Source: Allostella sp. ATCC 35155
Lineage (GTDB): Bacteria > Pseudomonadota > Alphaproteobacteria > ATCC43930 > Allostellaceae
Assembly (NCBI GenBank): GCA_006738865.1
Contig: AP019701.1
Location: forward strand, 3,592,001-3,656,000
Direction: 5' to 3'
Length of the DNA: 64,000 bases
Positions within the stretch are counted from its first letter, which is position 1; the number at the start of each line of letters is the position of its first letter. Shown here one piece after another: positions 16,703 to 25,661 of the stretch. A program made the translations under genes and the position numbers. Under the pieces are notes generated by a model. It saw only the letters and a list, made by a program, of their open reading frames with translations, was not told where the DNA came from and did not search any database.

Positions 16703-17359
16703 TCAGGCCCGTCGTTCCTGCGCGCCGCGCGGCAGGCCGGCGACCAGCGGCACGAAGCGCACCGTGCCCATGTCGTCGCAGACGAACCCGTCCTCGTCGC
16801 GCACGATGCGCACGAGGCGCTGGGTGTCGCCGCGCTCGCCCACCGGAATGATCATGATGCCGCCCGGCGCCAGCTGTTCCGGCAGCGTGTCGGGGATCTC
16901 CAGCCCGGCGGCGGTGACGATGATGCGATCGAACGGTGCCGATTCCGGCCAGCCCTTGGTGCCGTCGCCCCAGCGCGTCGTGACGTTGTGCAGGCGCAGC
17001 TCGCGGAACCGGGCCTCGGCCGCCTGCAGCAGCGCGCGGTGCCGCTCGATGGTGTAGAGGCGGCGGCAGAGCCGGGCCAGGACTGCCGCCTGATAGCCCG
17101 AGCCGGTGCCGATCTCGAGCACCCGGTGGCGATCGCCGACGGCCAGCGCCTCAGTCATGCGCGCGACGACGGTCGGCTGGCTGATGGTCTGGCCATGGCC
17201 GATGGGCAGGGCCGTGTCCTCGTAGGCCTGGTCGCGGAAGGTCTCAGGGATGAAGTTCTCGCGCGGGATCCGCTCGATGGCGCCCAGCACGCGCGTGTCG
17301 GCGATGCCCTGCCGCCGCAGCTCCATCACGAGTCGGAGCTGGCGCGGCCCGGCGATCAC
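16703..17359 (-). CDS. pcm: Protein-L-isoaspartate O-methyltransferase
   Basis: 218 aa enzyme that repairs isoaspartyl residues in aged proteins with S-adenosylmethionine. Canonical motifs: ALPIGHGQTISQPTVVARM, including the active-site Ser in TISQP, and the SAM-binding VLEIGTGSGYQAAVLARL. The start is GTG and overlaps the surE stop by 4 bp (GTGA), so translation is probably coupled. Compare the second, non-canonical family member at 37614-38270. Confidence 0.95.
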   Translation of the reverse strand: MIAGPRQLRLVMELRRQGIADTRVLGAIERIPRENFIPETFRDQAYEDTALPIGHGQTISQPTVVARMTEALAVGDRHRVLEIGTGSGYQAAVLARLCRRLYTIERHRALLQAAEARFRELRLHNVTTRWGDGTKGWPESAPFDRIIVTAAGLEIPDTLPEQLAPGGIMIIPVGERGDTQRLVRIVRDEDGFVCDDMGTVRFVPLVAGLPRGAQERRA

Positions 17360-18132
17360 GGGAAGATCTCCGCCAGCGGCTTGAGGGTCGGCCGGTGCGT
17401 CAGGTCGAGATAGAGCGGCGTCACGGAGATGCGCAGGTTGCGCACCGCGTGCAGGTCGGTGCCCTCGACCCCGTCATCCTCGTCCCGGGTGGTGGCGATC
17501 CAGTAATAGGGCAACCCGCGCGGGTCGCGCCCCTCCTGGAGCGCGCCGCCGATCTTGTGCCGGCCCTGGCTGGTCGCCTGGACGCCCGCCACCGATCCGG
17601 GGGGACAGGGCGGAAAGTTCAGGTTGATCAGGACGTTCTTCGGCCAGCCGACGGCGCAGACCCGGCGGATGACGTCGGGCGCATGGTGCTCGGTCGCCGC
17701 CCAGTGGATCGGCTGCCCGGGGCGCGTGCACTGGCTGAGCGCGATCGACGGGATGCCCAGCTGGGTTCCTTCCATCGCGGCCGCGACAGTGCCCGAATAG
17801 GTCACGTCCTCGCCGAGATTGGCGCCGCGATTGACGCCCGAGAGGACCAGGGTCGGCGGCTTCGACTTGAGCAGCACCCGCACGCCCATCAGCACGGCAT
17901 CGGTCGGCGTGCCGTCGACGGCGAAGCGCCGGCGCGAGAGCTGGCGGATGCGCAGGGGATAGCGCAGGGTCAGGGAGTGGCCGGCGCCGGAATGCTCCTC
18001 CTCCGGCGCGACGGTCCAGACATCGCGCGACAGCGACCGCGCGACCTTCTCCAGCACCTTGATGCCGGGCGCGTGGATACCGTCGTCGTTGGTGACGAGG
18101 ATGCGGGCCTGGGAGAGGTCGATGGCGGTCAT
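17356..18132 (-). CDS. surE: 5-prime/3-prime-nucleotidase SurE
   Basis: 258 aa nucleoside-monophosphate phosphatase of stationary-phase survival. Metal-binding motif [14 protein letters not shown] (about 10-23) and the SurE stretches VDGTPTDAV and [25 protein letters not shown] (split in the fold around the catalytic Asp/Asn/Ser). Overlaps serS by 4 bp (ATGA) and pcm by 4 bp (GTGA). The frame continues upstream but that part is a shadow of serS. Confidence 0.97.
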   Translation of the reverse strand: MTAIDLSQARILVTNDDGIHAPGIKVLEKVARSLSRDVWTVAPEEEHSGAGHSLTLRYPLRIRQLSRRRFAVDGTPTDAVLMGVRVLLKSKPPTLVLSGVNRGANLGEDVTYSGTVAAAMEGTQLGIPSIALSQCTRPGQPIHWAATEHHAPDVIRRVCAVGWPKNVLINLNFPPCPPGSVAGVQATSQGRHKIGGALQEGRDPRGLPYYWIATTRDEDDGVEGTDLHAVRNLRISVTPLYLDLTHRPTLKPLAEIFP

Positions 18133-19415
18133 GCCGCCGCTCCCGTCCGGCCGATCACCTCGGCGCCGCCGATGTAGGGCCGCAGCGCCTCCGGCACGGT
18201 CACCAGCCCGTCCTCGCGCTGATAGTTCTCCAGGATCGCGATCAGCGTGCGTCCGACGGCGAGGCCGGAGCCGTTCAGGGTATGCACGAAGCGGGTTCCC
18301 TTCTCTCCGGGCACGCGGTACCGGCCCTTCATGCGGCGCGCCTGGAAGTCGCCGCAGGTCGAACAGCTGGAAATCTCCCGGAAGGTCCCCTGCCCCGGCA
18401 GCCAGACCTCCAGATCGTAGGTCCGGCGCGCCGAAAAGCCCATGTCGCCGGTGCACAGCGCCATGACGCGGTAGTGCAGGCCGAGCCGCTGCAGCACGGT
18501 CTCGGCCGCCTTCGTCATCCGCTCGTGCTCGGCGTCGGACTGATCGTCGGCGGTGATCGAGACCATCTCGACCTTGCCGAACTGGTGCTGCCGCAGCATC
18601 CCGCGCGTGTCGCGCCCGGCCGCCCCGGCCTCCGAGCGGAAGCAGGGCGTATAGGCGGTGAAGCGCAGCGGCAGTTCCTCCAGGTCGAGGATCTGGTCGG
18701 CCGCGAGATTGGTCAGCGGCACCTCGGCGGTCGGGATCAGCCACAGGCCGGTCGTGGTCCGGAACAGGTCGTCGCCGAACTTCGGCAGCTGGCCCGTGCC
18801 GAACACCGCCTCGTCGCGCACCAAGAGCGGCGGCTGGACCTCGGTATAGCCGAACTCGCCGGTGTGGATGTCGAGCATGAAGGCGCCCAGCGCGCGTTCC
18901 AGCCGCGCCAGCTGTCCGCGCAGGACGACGAAGCGGGCACCGGACAGGCGGGCGGCCGCCTGGAAGTCCATCAGGCCCATTCCCTCGCCGATATCGAAAT
19001 GCTCGCGCGCGGGATGGTTGAAGGCCGGCCGCTGGCCGGAGCGGCGCAGTTCGCGGTTGTCCGCCTCCGACGCCCCGTCGGGCACATCGTCGGCCGGCAG
19101 GTTGGGCAGTTCGGCCAGCACCCGCTCGAGCTCGGCCGCAAGCTCCGCCTCGCGCGCATCGAGCCGCGGCAGTTCCTCCTTCAGCCGTGCGACCTCGGCA
19201 ATGGCCGGGCCGGCATCCTCGCCGCGCGCCTTGGCCTGCCCGATCGCCTTGGAGGCCTCGTTGCGCCGCTGCTGCAGCTCCTGGACGCGCGTCTGCAGCG
19301 ATCGCCGTTCGGCATCCAGCGCCAGGATCGACTGCGCGCGCGGCTCCACGCCGCGGCGGGCGAGGCCGCGATCGAAGAGGTCGGGTTGCTCGCGGATGGC
19401 TCGGATGTCATGCAT
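18129..19415 (-). CDS. serS: Serine-tRNA ligase
   Basis: 428 aa class II synthetase. N-terminal coiled-coil arm (about 25-105, [19 protein letters not shown]) that grips the long variable arm of tRNA-Ser; motif 2 [21 protein letters not shown]; motif 3 [18 protein letters not shown]. Starts 59 bp after tatC and overlaps surE by 4 bp. Confidence 0.97.
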   Translation of the reverse strand: MHDIRAIREQPDLFDRGLARRGVEPRAQSILALDAERRSLQTRVQELQQRRNEASKAIGQAKARGEDAGPAIAEVARLKEELPRLDAREAELAAELERVLAELPNLPADDVPDGASEADNRELRRSGQRPAFNHPAREHFDIGEGMGLMDFQAAARLSGARFVVLRGQLARLERALGAFMLDIHTGEFGYTEVQPPLLVRDEAVFGTGQLPKFGDDLFRTTTGLWLIPTAEVPLTNLAADQILDLEELPLRFTAYTPCFRSEAGAAGRDTRGMLRQHQFGKVEMVSITADDQSDAEHERMTKAAETVLQRLGLHYRVMALCTGDMGFSARRTYDLEVWLPGQGTFREISSCSTCGDFQARRMKGRYRVPGEKGTRFVHTLNGSGLAVGRTLIAILENYQREDGLVTVPEALRPYIGGAEVIGRTGAAA

Positions 19416-19474
19416 GATCGTGCTTCGCTGGGAATGGCTGGCGTGCGGGGTTCAGGGGGTGGCCGGTCCGGCGG

Positions 19475-20356
19475 TCACGATCGCCCGCCCGGAACGGTCG
19501 GCTGCCCGGCGATGTCGGCCGCCGCCTGCTCGGCCGCGGCGTCGGCGGCAGCCTCGGCAGCCGCTTCATCGGCCTCCTCCGCCTCTTCCGCCTCTTCACG
19601 CTTGCGGCGCGCGCGCTCGGCCAGCTTGGCGGAGATGATCGAGATCTCGTAGAGCGCGATCATCGGGATCGCGAGGCCGATCTGGCTGATGACGTCGGGC
19701 GGGGTCACGACCGCGGCGAAGATGAAGATGCCGACGATGGCATAGCGCCGGCCCTTCGCGAGCATCTCCGCGCTGACGATGCCGACGCGGGCGAGCAGCG
19801 TCAGCAGCACCGGCAGCTGGAAGGCAAGCCCGAAGGCGAAGATCATGGTCATCACGAGCGACAGGTACTCGTTGACCTTGGCCTCGAGCTGGATCGGCAG
19901 CGCGCCGGCGACGCCGGGCGTCTCGAAACTGAGGAAGAAGCGCCAGGCGAGCGGGAAGATGAAATAGTAGACCATCGCCCCGCCGAGGAAGAACAGCACC
20001 GGCGTGGCGACGAGGAAGGGCAGGAAGGCCTTGCGCTCGTGCTTGTAGAGCCCGGGCGCGACGAACATCCAGACCTGGCTGGCGATGATCGGGAACGCCA
20101 GCAGCGCCGCGGCCCAGAACGCCACCTTGATGTAGGTGAAAAAGGCCTCGGTCAGGTCGGTGAAGATCATCCGCCGGCCCTCGCCCAGTACGTCGGCGAG
20201 CGGGCGGGTGAGGAAGCCGTAGATGTCGGCCGAGAAGTAGTAGCAGATCAGGAACGCGACCAGGATGGCGCCGACCGACCACATCAGCCGGTTGCGCAGC
20301 TCGACCAGATGATCGAGCAGGGGCATCTTCTTGTCTTCGATATCCTCGTCGCTCAT
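19475..20356 (-). CDS. tatC: Sec-independent protein translocase TatC
   Basis: 293 aa, six membrane helices; receptor for twin-arginine signal peptides. Signature MPLLDHLVELRNRL (about 11-24), FTDLTEAFFTYIK and VTPPDVISQI are conserved. The start at 20356 removes 32 upstream Pro/Arg-rich residues that overlap tatB. The tail after the last helix is an unusual Glu/Ala run (about 245-285) of low complexity. Order tatA-tatB-tatC. Confidence 0.97.
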   Translation of the reverse strand: MSDEDIEDKKMPLLDHLVELRNRLMWSVGAILVAFLICYYFSADIYGFLTRPLADVLGEGRRMIFTDLTEAFFTYIKVAFWAAALLAFPIIASQVWMFVAPGLYKHERKAFLPFLVATPVLFFLGGAMVYYFIFPLAWRFFLSFETPGVAGALPIQLEAKVNEYLSLVMTMIFAFGLAFQLPVLLTLLARVGIVSAEMLAKGRRYAIVGIFIFAAVVTPPDVISQIGLAIPMIALYEISIISAKLAERARRKREEAEEAEEADEAAAEAAADAAAEQAAADIAGQPTVPGGRS

Positions 20357-20366
20357 CGCTCGGCCC

Positions 20367-20909
20367 CTATGCCGACGCGGCCGGCGGCTTGGTCGCGGGT
20401 GGCTCGACCGCCTCGGAGGGGGCGGGTGCCGGCGTATCGGCGACAGGCGCAACCGGCGGGGGCACGTCGGGCACCGCCCCGGCCGGCGTGTCGTCCGGCA
20501 CCGGCGCTTCCCCGCCGGATTCGGGCGGCGGAAGGTAGTCGACCGGATGGCGGATGGAGGCGTCGGACGCGGGCGTCGCAGGATGGGCCGGATCGTCCGC
20601 GAAGGGATCGTGGCTCAGTTCCTTCGGCGGCTCCAGCGCCTCCCGCAACTCCCCCTTGGGATCGAGGTGCTTCTCGATCAGGGACGACACGTTGGTCGTG
20701 CGCAGGTCGTCGATATGCTTCTTCACGTCCTGCAGGTCGGCCTCGCGCGCCATCTCGTCGACGCTGGACTGGAAGTCGCGGGCGACGGTCCGCGCGCGGG
20801 CGACCCACTGGCCGATGGTGCGCAGGACGCGCGGCAGATCCTTGGGCCCGATGATGACCAGCGCCACCACCGCGACCACGGCGAGTTCGGACCAGCCGAG
20901 ATCGAACAT
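20367..20909 (-). CDS. tatB: Sec-independent protein translocase TatB
   Basis: 180 aa. N-terminal helix MFDLGWSELAVVAVVALVI with the TatB-type GPKDLPRVLRTIGQW (about 21-35), an amphipathic helix (about 35-75), and a Pro-rich C-terminal tail with low complexity. Forms the receptor complex with TatC. 10 bp separate it from tatC. Confidence 0.95.
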   Translation of the reverse strand: MFDLGWSELAVVAVVALVIIGPKDLPRVLRTIGQWVARARTVARDFQSSVDEMAREADLQDVKKHIDDLRTTNVSSLIEKHLDPKGELREALEPPKELSHDPFADDPAHPATPASDASIRHPVDYLPPPESGGEAPVPDDTPAGAVPDVPPPVAPVADTPAPAPSEAVEPPATKPPAASA

Positions 20910-20942
20910 GCGCCTAGCGGACCCGCAGCCGGCCGGGCCGGA

Positions 20943-21140
20943 TCATCCCGCGTGCGGCGGGCGGGGCAGCGCGGCCACCGGGGCCGGCTCCTCTCCCGCG
21001 GCCGCGGACGGCGCGCCGGTCATGCGCCGCAGCCGCCCTGCCCAGCGGCCGGCGTCCCGCATCGCGCCCGACATCCGGGATGCGCCGAAGAACAGCGCGA
21101 CGGCGGCGGCCACCAGGACGATCTCGAGGGCACTCGGCAT
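20943..21140 (-). CDS. tatA: TatA-family protein, short and divergent
   Basis: 65 aa from the ATG at 21140. One N-terminal membrane helix (SALEIVLVAAAVALFFG), the Phe-Gly hinge (18-19), then an amphipathic segment ASRMSGAMRDAGRWAGRLRRM and a short Pro/Ala tail. It lacks the usual G(R/K)GKIxxLMGD motif of TatA, so it is assigned mainly by topology and by its position directly upstream of tatB. The pore-forming TatA may also be encoded elsewhere. Confidence 0.7.
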   Translation of the reverse strand: MPSALEIVLVAAAVALFFGASRMSGAMRDAGRWAGRLRRMTGAPSAAAGEEPAPVAALPRPPHAG

Positions 21141-21230
21141 GCGGAACGGCGCTCGGGTTGTGGGTGGGGCCGGAAAACGGAGCCGGATACTGGCAGAAAC
21201 CCCCTCCAGCCGCAACGACGGCCACCCGCT

Positions 21231-22352
21231 TCAAACCGCCGCTTCCCGGGCGAAGACGAAGGTCTGCTCGGGATCGAGACGGGCGGCGAGCAAGGCCCCC
21301 TCCGGGGGCAGATAGCGGCCGGGAACCCGCGCGTGGAGGTGCAGCGGGGCGCCATCGGCGACCTCCGCCTCGAGGTGGACCAGCGACGAGCGCCCGAGCA
21401 TCCGCGCCGCGACGACCTGCACGCGCCCGGGCGCGGCGCCCGACTCGGCTTCCGGTCTCGCCGGCGCCGACAGGCGGATCGCCTCCGGCCGGATCAGCAC
21501 CTCGACCGCGGCGCCGTCGAGATGGACACCGGCCGCCACCGGGCCCAGCGGCGTCGCCACCCGGCCATGACGAACCGTCCCGTCGAGGCGGTTGACGTCG
21601 CCGAAGAAGGCCGCGACGAAGGCGTTCTCCGGCTGGCAATAGAGGTCGGCCGGCGGGCCGAGCTGCTCCAGCCGGCCGGCCCGCATGACGGCGATACGAT
21701 CAGCCATGAACATCGCCTCCTCCGGGTCGTGGGTGACCAGGAGCGTCGCCGTGCCGCTGTCCTTCAGGACATGCAGGGTCTCGTCCCGGACATGGTCGCG
21801 GAGCCGGGTGTCGAGCCCCGAGAAGGGCTCGTCCAGCAGCATGACGCGGGGCTGCGGCGCAAGCGCCCGGGCCAGCGCAACGCGCTGCTGCTGGCCGCCG
21901 GAGAGCGTGTGCGGATAGGCGTCGGCGAGGCCGGCGAGCCCGACCCGCTGTAGCACGGCCAGCGCCCGGCGGCGGCGCTCCGCGGCCGCCAGCGGGCGCA
22001 GGCCGAACCCGACATTGTCGACGACCGAGAGATGGGGAAAGAGCGCGTAGTCCTGGAAGACCAGGCCGACTCCGCGCTCCTCGGGCGGGATGTCGACCCC
22101 TTCGCCCGCGACGGTGCGGCCGTCGATCGCCACCCGCCCCTGCTGCAGGCGCTCCAGCCCGGCGGCGACCCGGAGGACCGTCGTCTTGCCGCAGCCGGAC
22201 GGTCCGAGCAGGCAGACGACCTCGCCCGGCCCGATGGCGATGCTGACGTCGCGCACCGCCTCGACCCCGTCATAGGCATGGCCGATGCCTTCCAGCACGA
22301 GGGCGGCCGATGTTGCCGGCGCCCGCTCGCCGGTCATTGCCAGCGCGCTCAT
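21231..22352 (-). CDS. ABC transporter ATP-binding protein (FbpC/PotA type) without partners
   Basis: 373 aa importer ATPase: Walker A GPSGCGKTT (about 50-58), Q-loop VFQDYALFPHL, signature LSGGQQQR, Walker B VMLLDEPFSGLD, H-loop VTHDPEEA, then a C-terminal TOBE-type regulatory domain (about 270-373). Closest in appearance to ferric-iron/spermidine-type ATPases (FbpC, PotA). No permease or binding protein lies beside it. Its ATG overlaps the scpB stop by 4 bp, so it is translated with the scp genes; it is an insertion in the otherwise conserved scp-tat order. Confidence 0.88.
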   Translation of the reverse strand: MSALAMTGERAPATSAALVLEGIGHAYDGVEAVRDVSIAIGPGEVVCLLGPSGCGKTTVLRVAAGLERLQQGRVAIDGRTVAGEGVDIPPEERGVGLVFQDYALFPHLSVVDNVGFGLRPLAAAERRRRALAVLQRVGLAGLADAYPHTLSGGQQQRVALARALAPQPRVMLLDEPFSGLDTRLRDHVRDETLHVLKDSGTATLLVTHDPEEAMFMADRIAVMRAGRLEQLGPPADLYCQPENAFVAAFFGDVNRLDGTVRHGRVATPLGPVAAGVHLDGAAVEVLIRPEAIRLSAPARPEAESGAAPGRVQVVAARMLGRSSLVHLEAEVADGAPLHLHARVPGRYLPPEGALLAARLDPEQTFVFAREAAV

Positions 22353-23005
22353 CGCAATTCCTCCGCCGCGGTCTCGTCCCCGTCCGTTGCGTCGCCATCC
22401 GCTGCGTCGCCATCCGCCGCGCCCTCACCCTCCGCATCGTCGCCCGCCTCCTCCGACGGCATCGGCGGAAGGACCGGCCGCTGGTCGAGCAGGCCGGCCG
22501 CCTTCAACTCGTCGATGCCCGGCAGGTCGGAGAGCTGTTCGAGGCCGAAATGCGCCAGGAACTGGTCGGTCGTGACCCAGGTCGCCGGGCGGCCGGGCGT
22601 CTGGCGGCGGCCCTTGGGCTTGATCCAGCCGGCCTCCATCAGCGTCTCCAGCGTGCCGCGGCTCAGCGCGACGCCGCGGATTTCCTCGATCTCGGCCCGC
22701 GTCACCGGCTGGTGATAGGCGATGATGGCCAGCGTCTCGATCGAGGCGCGGGTCGGCTTGCGCGCGACCGTCCGTTCGAGGCGGAGCGCGCCGGCGAGAT
22801 CGGGCGCCGTGCGCAGCGCCCAGCGCCCGGCCACCCGCACGACCTCGACCCCGCGTCCGGCATACTCCGCCGTCAGCCGCTCCATCAGCGCCTCGACGTC
22901 GGCATCCTCCGGCAGCCGTGCGGCGATCGTGGCCGCGTCGAGCGGCTCGGCGGCGGCGAACAGCAGCGCCTCGGCGAGGCGGATTTCCGGGTCGGCCGCG
23001 GTCAT
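22349..23005 (-). CDS. scpB: Segregation and condensation protein ScpB
   Basis: 218 aa subunit of the SMC-ScpAB condensin. Two winged helices are visible: RLAEALLFAAAEPLD and later the hallmark TLAIIAYHQPVTRAEIEEIRG, GTLETLMEAGWI and TPGRPATWVTTDQFL. The C-terminal tail is a repetitive Asp/Gly/Ala stretch (DGDAADGDATDGDE). Overlaps scpA by 4 bp (ATGA) and the ABC ATPase by 4 bp. Confidence 0.95.
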   Translation of the reverse strand: MTAADPEIRLAEALLFAAAEPLDAATIAARLPEDADVEALMERLTAEYAGRGVEVVRVAGRWALRTAPDLAGALRLERTVARKPTRASIETLAIIAYHQPVTRAEIEEIRGVALSRGTLETLMEAGWIKPKGRRQTPGRPATWVTTDQFLAHFGLEQLSDLPGIDELKAAGLLDQRPVLPPMPSEEAGDDAEGEGAADGDAADGDATDGDETAAEELR

Positions 23006-23817
23006 GCCGGGTCGCTCTCCGCGTCGGGCGCCGGCAGCGCATCGGGGTTGTTGCGAACGAATATCGGGCCGAACATCTGGTCCTGACGTAGCATGATCCG
23101 GCCTTCGCGCGCCAACTCCAGGCTGGCCGCGAACATCGCCGCCATCGCCGCGCGCGTGATGATTCCGGGGCGGAGATCGTCGGGGAGGTAGCTCGCCAGC
23201 GTGCTCCAGCCCGGCGTGCGCCCGACCAGGTGCGACAGGCGCTGCAGCGCATCGTCCATCGACAGCAGCTCCAGCCGGTCGATGTGCAGCACCGCCCCGT
23301 CCTGCTGGCGGCGATGCTCGGCATAGGCCTTCAGCAGCTCGAAGAGGGAGAGATCGAGGACGCCGCGGGTGACGTTGCGCACGCCCTCGGGCGCGCCGCG
23401 GGCGAAGACGTCGCGGCCGAGCAGCGGCCGGGCGAACAGCGCCGCGCCGACCGTCTGCATCGCCTCCAGCCGCTGCAGCTGGAAGGCCAGCGCGGCGGCG
23501 AGATCCTGGCCGGACGGCTCGTCGTCGCTCTGCGGCTCCGGCAGGAGGAGACGCGACTTGAGATAGGCCAGCCAGGCGGCCATCACGAGATACTCGGCCG
23601 CCAGTTCCAGACGCAGCGTCCGCGCCTGGGTGACGAAGGCCAGGTACTGGTCGGCGAGCGCCAGGATCGAAATGCGCGTCAGGTCGACCTTCTGGTCGCG
23701 CGCCAGCGCCAGCAGCACGTCGATCGGCCCCTCGAAACCGTCGAGGTCGACGACGAGCGCGCCCTCCGCGGCCGTCGCCGGGCGGTCCTCCTCGAACGGC
23801 TTGGGATCGACGGCCAG
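23002..23817 (-). CDS. scpA: Segregation and condensation protein ScpA, predicted CTG start
   Basis: 271 aa kleisin of the SMC-ScpAB complex: N-terminal DGFEGPIDVLLALARDQKVDL, middle YLVMAAWLAYLKSRLLLP, and C-terminal winged helix FAASLELAREGRIMLRQ. The frame upstream to 24156 is only the shadow of the site-2 protease and holds no ATG, GTG or TTG between that gene's end and the conserved domain. A perfect AGGAGG (23824-23829) is followed after 6 bp by CTG at 23817, giving the normal family length. So CTG is the most likely start; initiation at the other CTG at 23829 is less well placed. Confidence 0.85.
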   Translation of the reverse strand: MAVDPKPFEEDRPATAAEGALVVDLDGFEGPIDVLLALARDQKVDLTRISILALADQYLAFVTQARTLRLELAAEYLVMAAWLAYLKSRLLLPEPQSDDEPSGQDLAAALAFQLQRLEAMQTVGAALFARPLLGRDVFARGAPEGVRNVTRGVLDLSLFELLKAYAEHRRQQDGAVLHIDRLELLSMDDALQRLSHLVGRTPGWSTLASYLPDDLRPGIITRAAMAAMFAASLELAREGRIMLRQDQMFGPIFVRNNPDALPAPDAESDPA

Positions 23818-23823
23818 GTTCCG

Positions 23824-23830
23824 CCTCCTC
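23824..23830 (-). promoter_or_regulatory. Ribosome-binding site that decides the CTG start of scpA
   Basis: GAGGAGG on the minus strand, overlapping the stop codon of the site-2 protease, with 6 bp to the CTG at 23817-23815. The next possible ATG/GTG/TTG downstream lies inside the conserved domain. Confidence 0.65.
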
Positions 23831-24539
23831 AGCGCATGACGCTCAGCGTCGCCAGCGGGTCGAACCCGGTCGCCTCGAGTATCCAGCCGATCAGGTACTC
23901 GCTCGGTCCGCCGACGAGCCAGCGCAGCACGTCGAGATCGATCCCGAGCTGGTTGCCCAGCATCGGCAGCAGGAACAGCGCCCCGATCAGCACGAAGAGG
24001 CCGTAGGGCTCGATCCGCGCCAGCCGGTAGGCGAGCGGCGCCGGCAGGATGCCGACCGCGACCCGGCCACCATCGAGCGGCGGCAGCGGCAGCATGTTGA
24101 AGACCGCCAGCACGACGTTGATCTGGATGGCGTTGACCAGATTGAAGAGCGCCCATTCGCTCATGAAACCGGGAAGCGCCGGAACGGCATGGCCCAGGAT
24201 GGCCGCCGCCAGCGCCAGGACGATGTTGATGCCGGGGCCGGCCAGTGCGACCCAGATCATGTCGATGCGCGGGTTGTGGAGGCGCGAGAAATCGACCGGC
24301 ACCGGCTTGGCGAAGCCGAACATGAACCGCCCGCCCGAGCCGATCAGCAGCATCGCCGGCAGGAGCACCGTGCCGAAGGGGTCGACGTGCTTGAGCGGGT
24401 TGAAGGTCACCCGGCCCAGCATCCAGGCGGTATCGTCCCCCCGCATGCGGGCGACGAAACCGTGTGCGGCCTCATGGAAGGTCACGGCGATCAGGACCGG
24501 CAGGGTCCAGACCGAGATGGTGAAGATGAGATCGTCCAA
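23829..24539 (-). CDS. Site-2-protease-family (M50) membrane metalloprotease
   Basis: 236 aa integral membrane protein. Zinc motif HEAAH (22-26) in the first helix and the second ligand region NMLPLPPLDGG, with several hydrophobic helices. Belongs to the short, PDZ-less group often found near scpA; physiological substrate unknown. Stops 12 bp before the scpA start, so the two are probably coupled. Confidence 0.9.
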   Translation of the reverse strand: MDDLIFTISVWTLPVLIAVTFHEAAHGFVARMRGDDTAWMLGRVTFNPLKHVDPFGTVLLPAMLLIGSGGRFMFGFAKPVPVDFSRLHNPRIDMIWVALAGPGINIVLALAAAILGHAVPALPGFMSEWALFNLVNAIQINVVLAVFNMLPLPPLDGGRVAVGILPAPLAYRLARIEPYGLFVLIGALFLLPMLGNQLGIDLDVLRWLVGGPSEYLIGWILEATGFDPLATLSVMR

Positions 24540-24575
24540 GGGAATCCTAGGGGGTCGCGCCGGGCCGGAGCCGGC

Positions 24576-25661
24576 TCATCCGGAAAGCAGCATCATGTCG
24601 CGCCACTCGGCGAGCCGGTCGGTCACGGCCGGGCGGCGGCTCCGGCGGCGCATGTCCTCCGCGATCTGCCAGCGGCGCAGCGCATGGCGCCCCATCTCCG
24701 GCACGGCGTCGGCGACCCGGCGCATCTCGTCGAAGTCGCCGTTGCAGTGGAGGGCGACGTCGCAGCCGGCGGCGACGGCACCGGCGGCCCGGTCCTCGAT
24801 CGCGCCGGGCAGGGCCTCCATCGACAGATCGTCGCTGAAGAGCAGGCCGGCAAAGCCGATGCGGTCGCGCACGAACTCGCCCAGCACCACCGGCGACAGG
24901 GTCGCCGGCCGGGTCGCGTCGAGATCGAGATAGCGGACATGGGCCGTCATGCCGAGCGGCATGTAGCGCAGGGCGCGGAACGGCGCGAAATCATGGGCCG
25001 TCAGCTCCGCCTCGGAGGCGGCGACGGTGGGCAGCTCGCGATGGCTGTCGACGCCGGCCCTGCCATGGCCGGGCAGGTGCTTGACGACCGGCAGCACGCC
25101 GCCCTCCAGCAGCCCTTCGGCGGCGGCGAGGCCGAGCTGGGCGACGGCGATCGGATTTTCCGAATAGGCGCGGTCGCCGATGACGTCGTGGCTGCCCGGC
25201 ACCGGCACGTCGAGCACCGGCAGGCAGTCGACGGTGATGCCGAGCGGCAGCAGCAGGTCGGCCAGCAGGCGGCTGTTGGCGCGCACCGCCTCGACGGCGC
25301 GTTCGGGATCGCGCTCCCAGGCCTCGCCGAAGCGCCGGGCGGGCGGGAACTCCGGCCAATGGGGCGGACGCAGCCGGGCGACGCGGCCGCCCTCCTGGTC
25401 GATCAGCACCGGGGCGTCGCGCCGGCCGATGGCGGCGCGCAGGTCCGCGGTCAGGCGGGCCACCTGTTCCGGCCGCTCGATATTGCGCCGGAACAGGATG
25501 AAGCCGAGCGGACGGGCCGCCCGGAAGAAGGCGCGCTCCGCGTCCGACAGGACCGGGCCGGCGCAGCCGAAGACGACGGCCCGGGGTGCGCCGGCAGACG
25601 CCGGAGCCGGCGGCAAGCCGGCCGGGCGGACCTCAGGGACGGACGACGAGGCAGCTGACAT
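24576..25661 (-). CDS. nagZ: Beta-N-acetylhexosaminidase NagZ
   Basis: 361 aa cytoplasmic glycoside hydrolase family 3 enzyme of peptidoglycan recycling, releasing GlcNAc from GlcNAc-anhydroMurNAc peptides. Motifs: PVLIDQEGGRVARL, the catalytic-loop KHLPGHGRAGVDSHRELP (Asp/His pair of NagZ) and FSDDLSMEAL. The chosen ATG (25661) overlaps the end of the SPOR gene by 29 bp; the region upstream of it in this frame is the SPOR shadow. Confidence 0.93.
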   Translation of the reverse strand: MSAASSSVPEVRPAGLPPAPASAGAPRAVVFGCAGPVLSDAERAFFRAARPLGFILFRRNIERPEQVARLTADLRAAIGRRDAPVLIDQEGGRVARLRPPHWPEFPPARRFGEAWERDPERAVEAVRANSRLLADLLLPLGITVDCLPVLDVPVPGSHDVIGDRAYSENPIAVAQLGLAAAEGLLEGGVLPVVKHLPGHGRAGVDSHRELPTVAASEAELTAHDFAPFRALRYMPLGMTAHVRYLDLDATRPATLSPVVLGEFVRDRIGFAGLLFSDDLSMEALPGAIEDRAAGAVAAGCDVALHCNGDFDEMRRVADAVPEMGRHALRRWQIAEDMRRRSRRPAVTDRLAEWRDMMLLSG

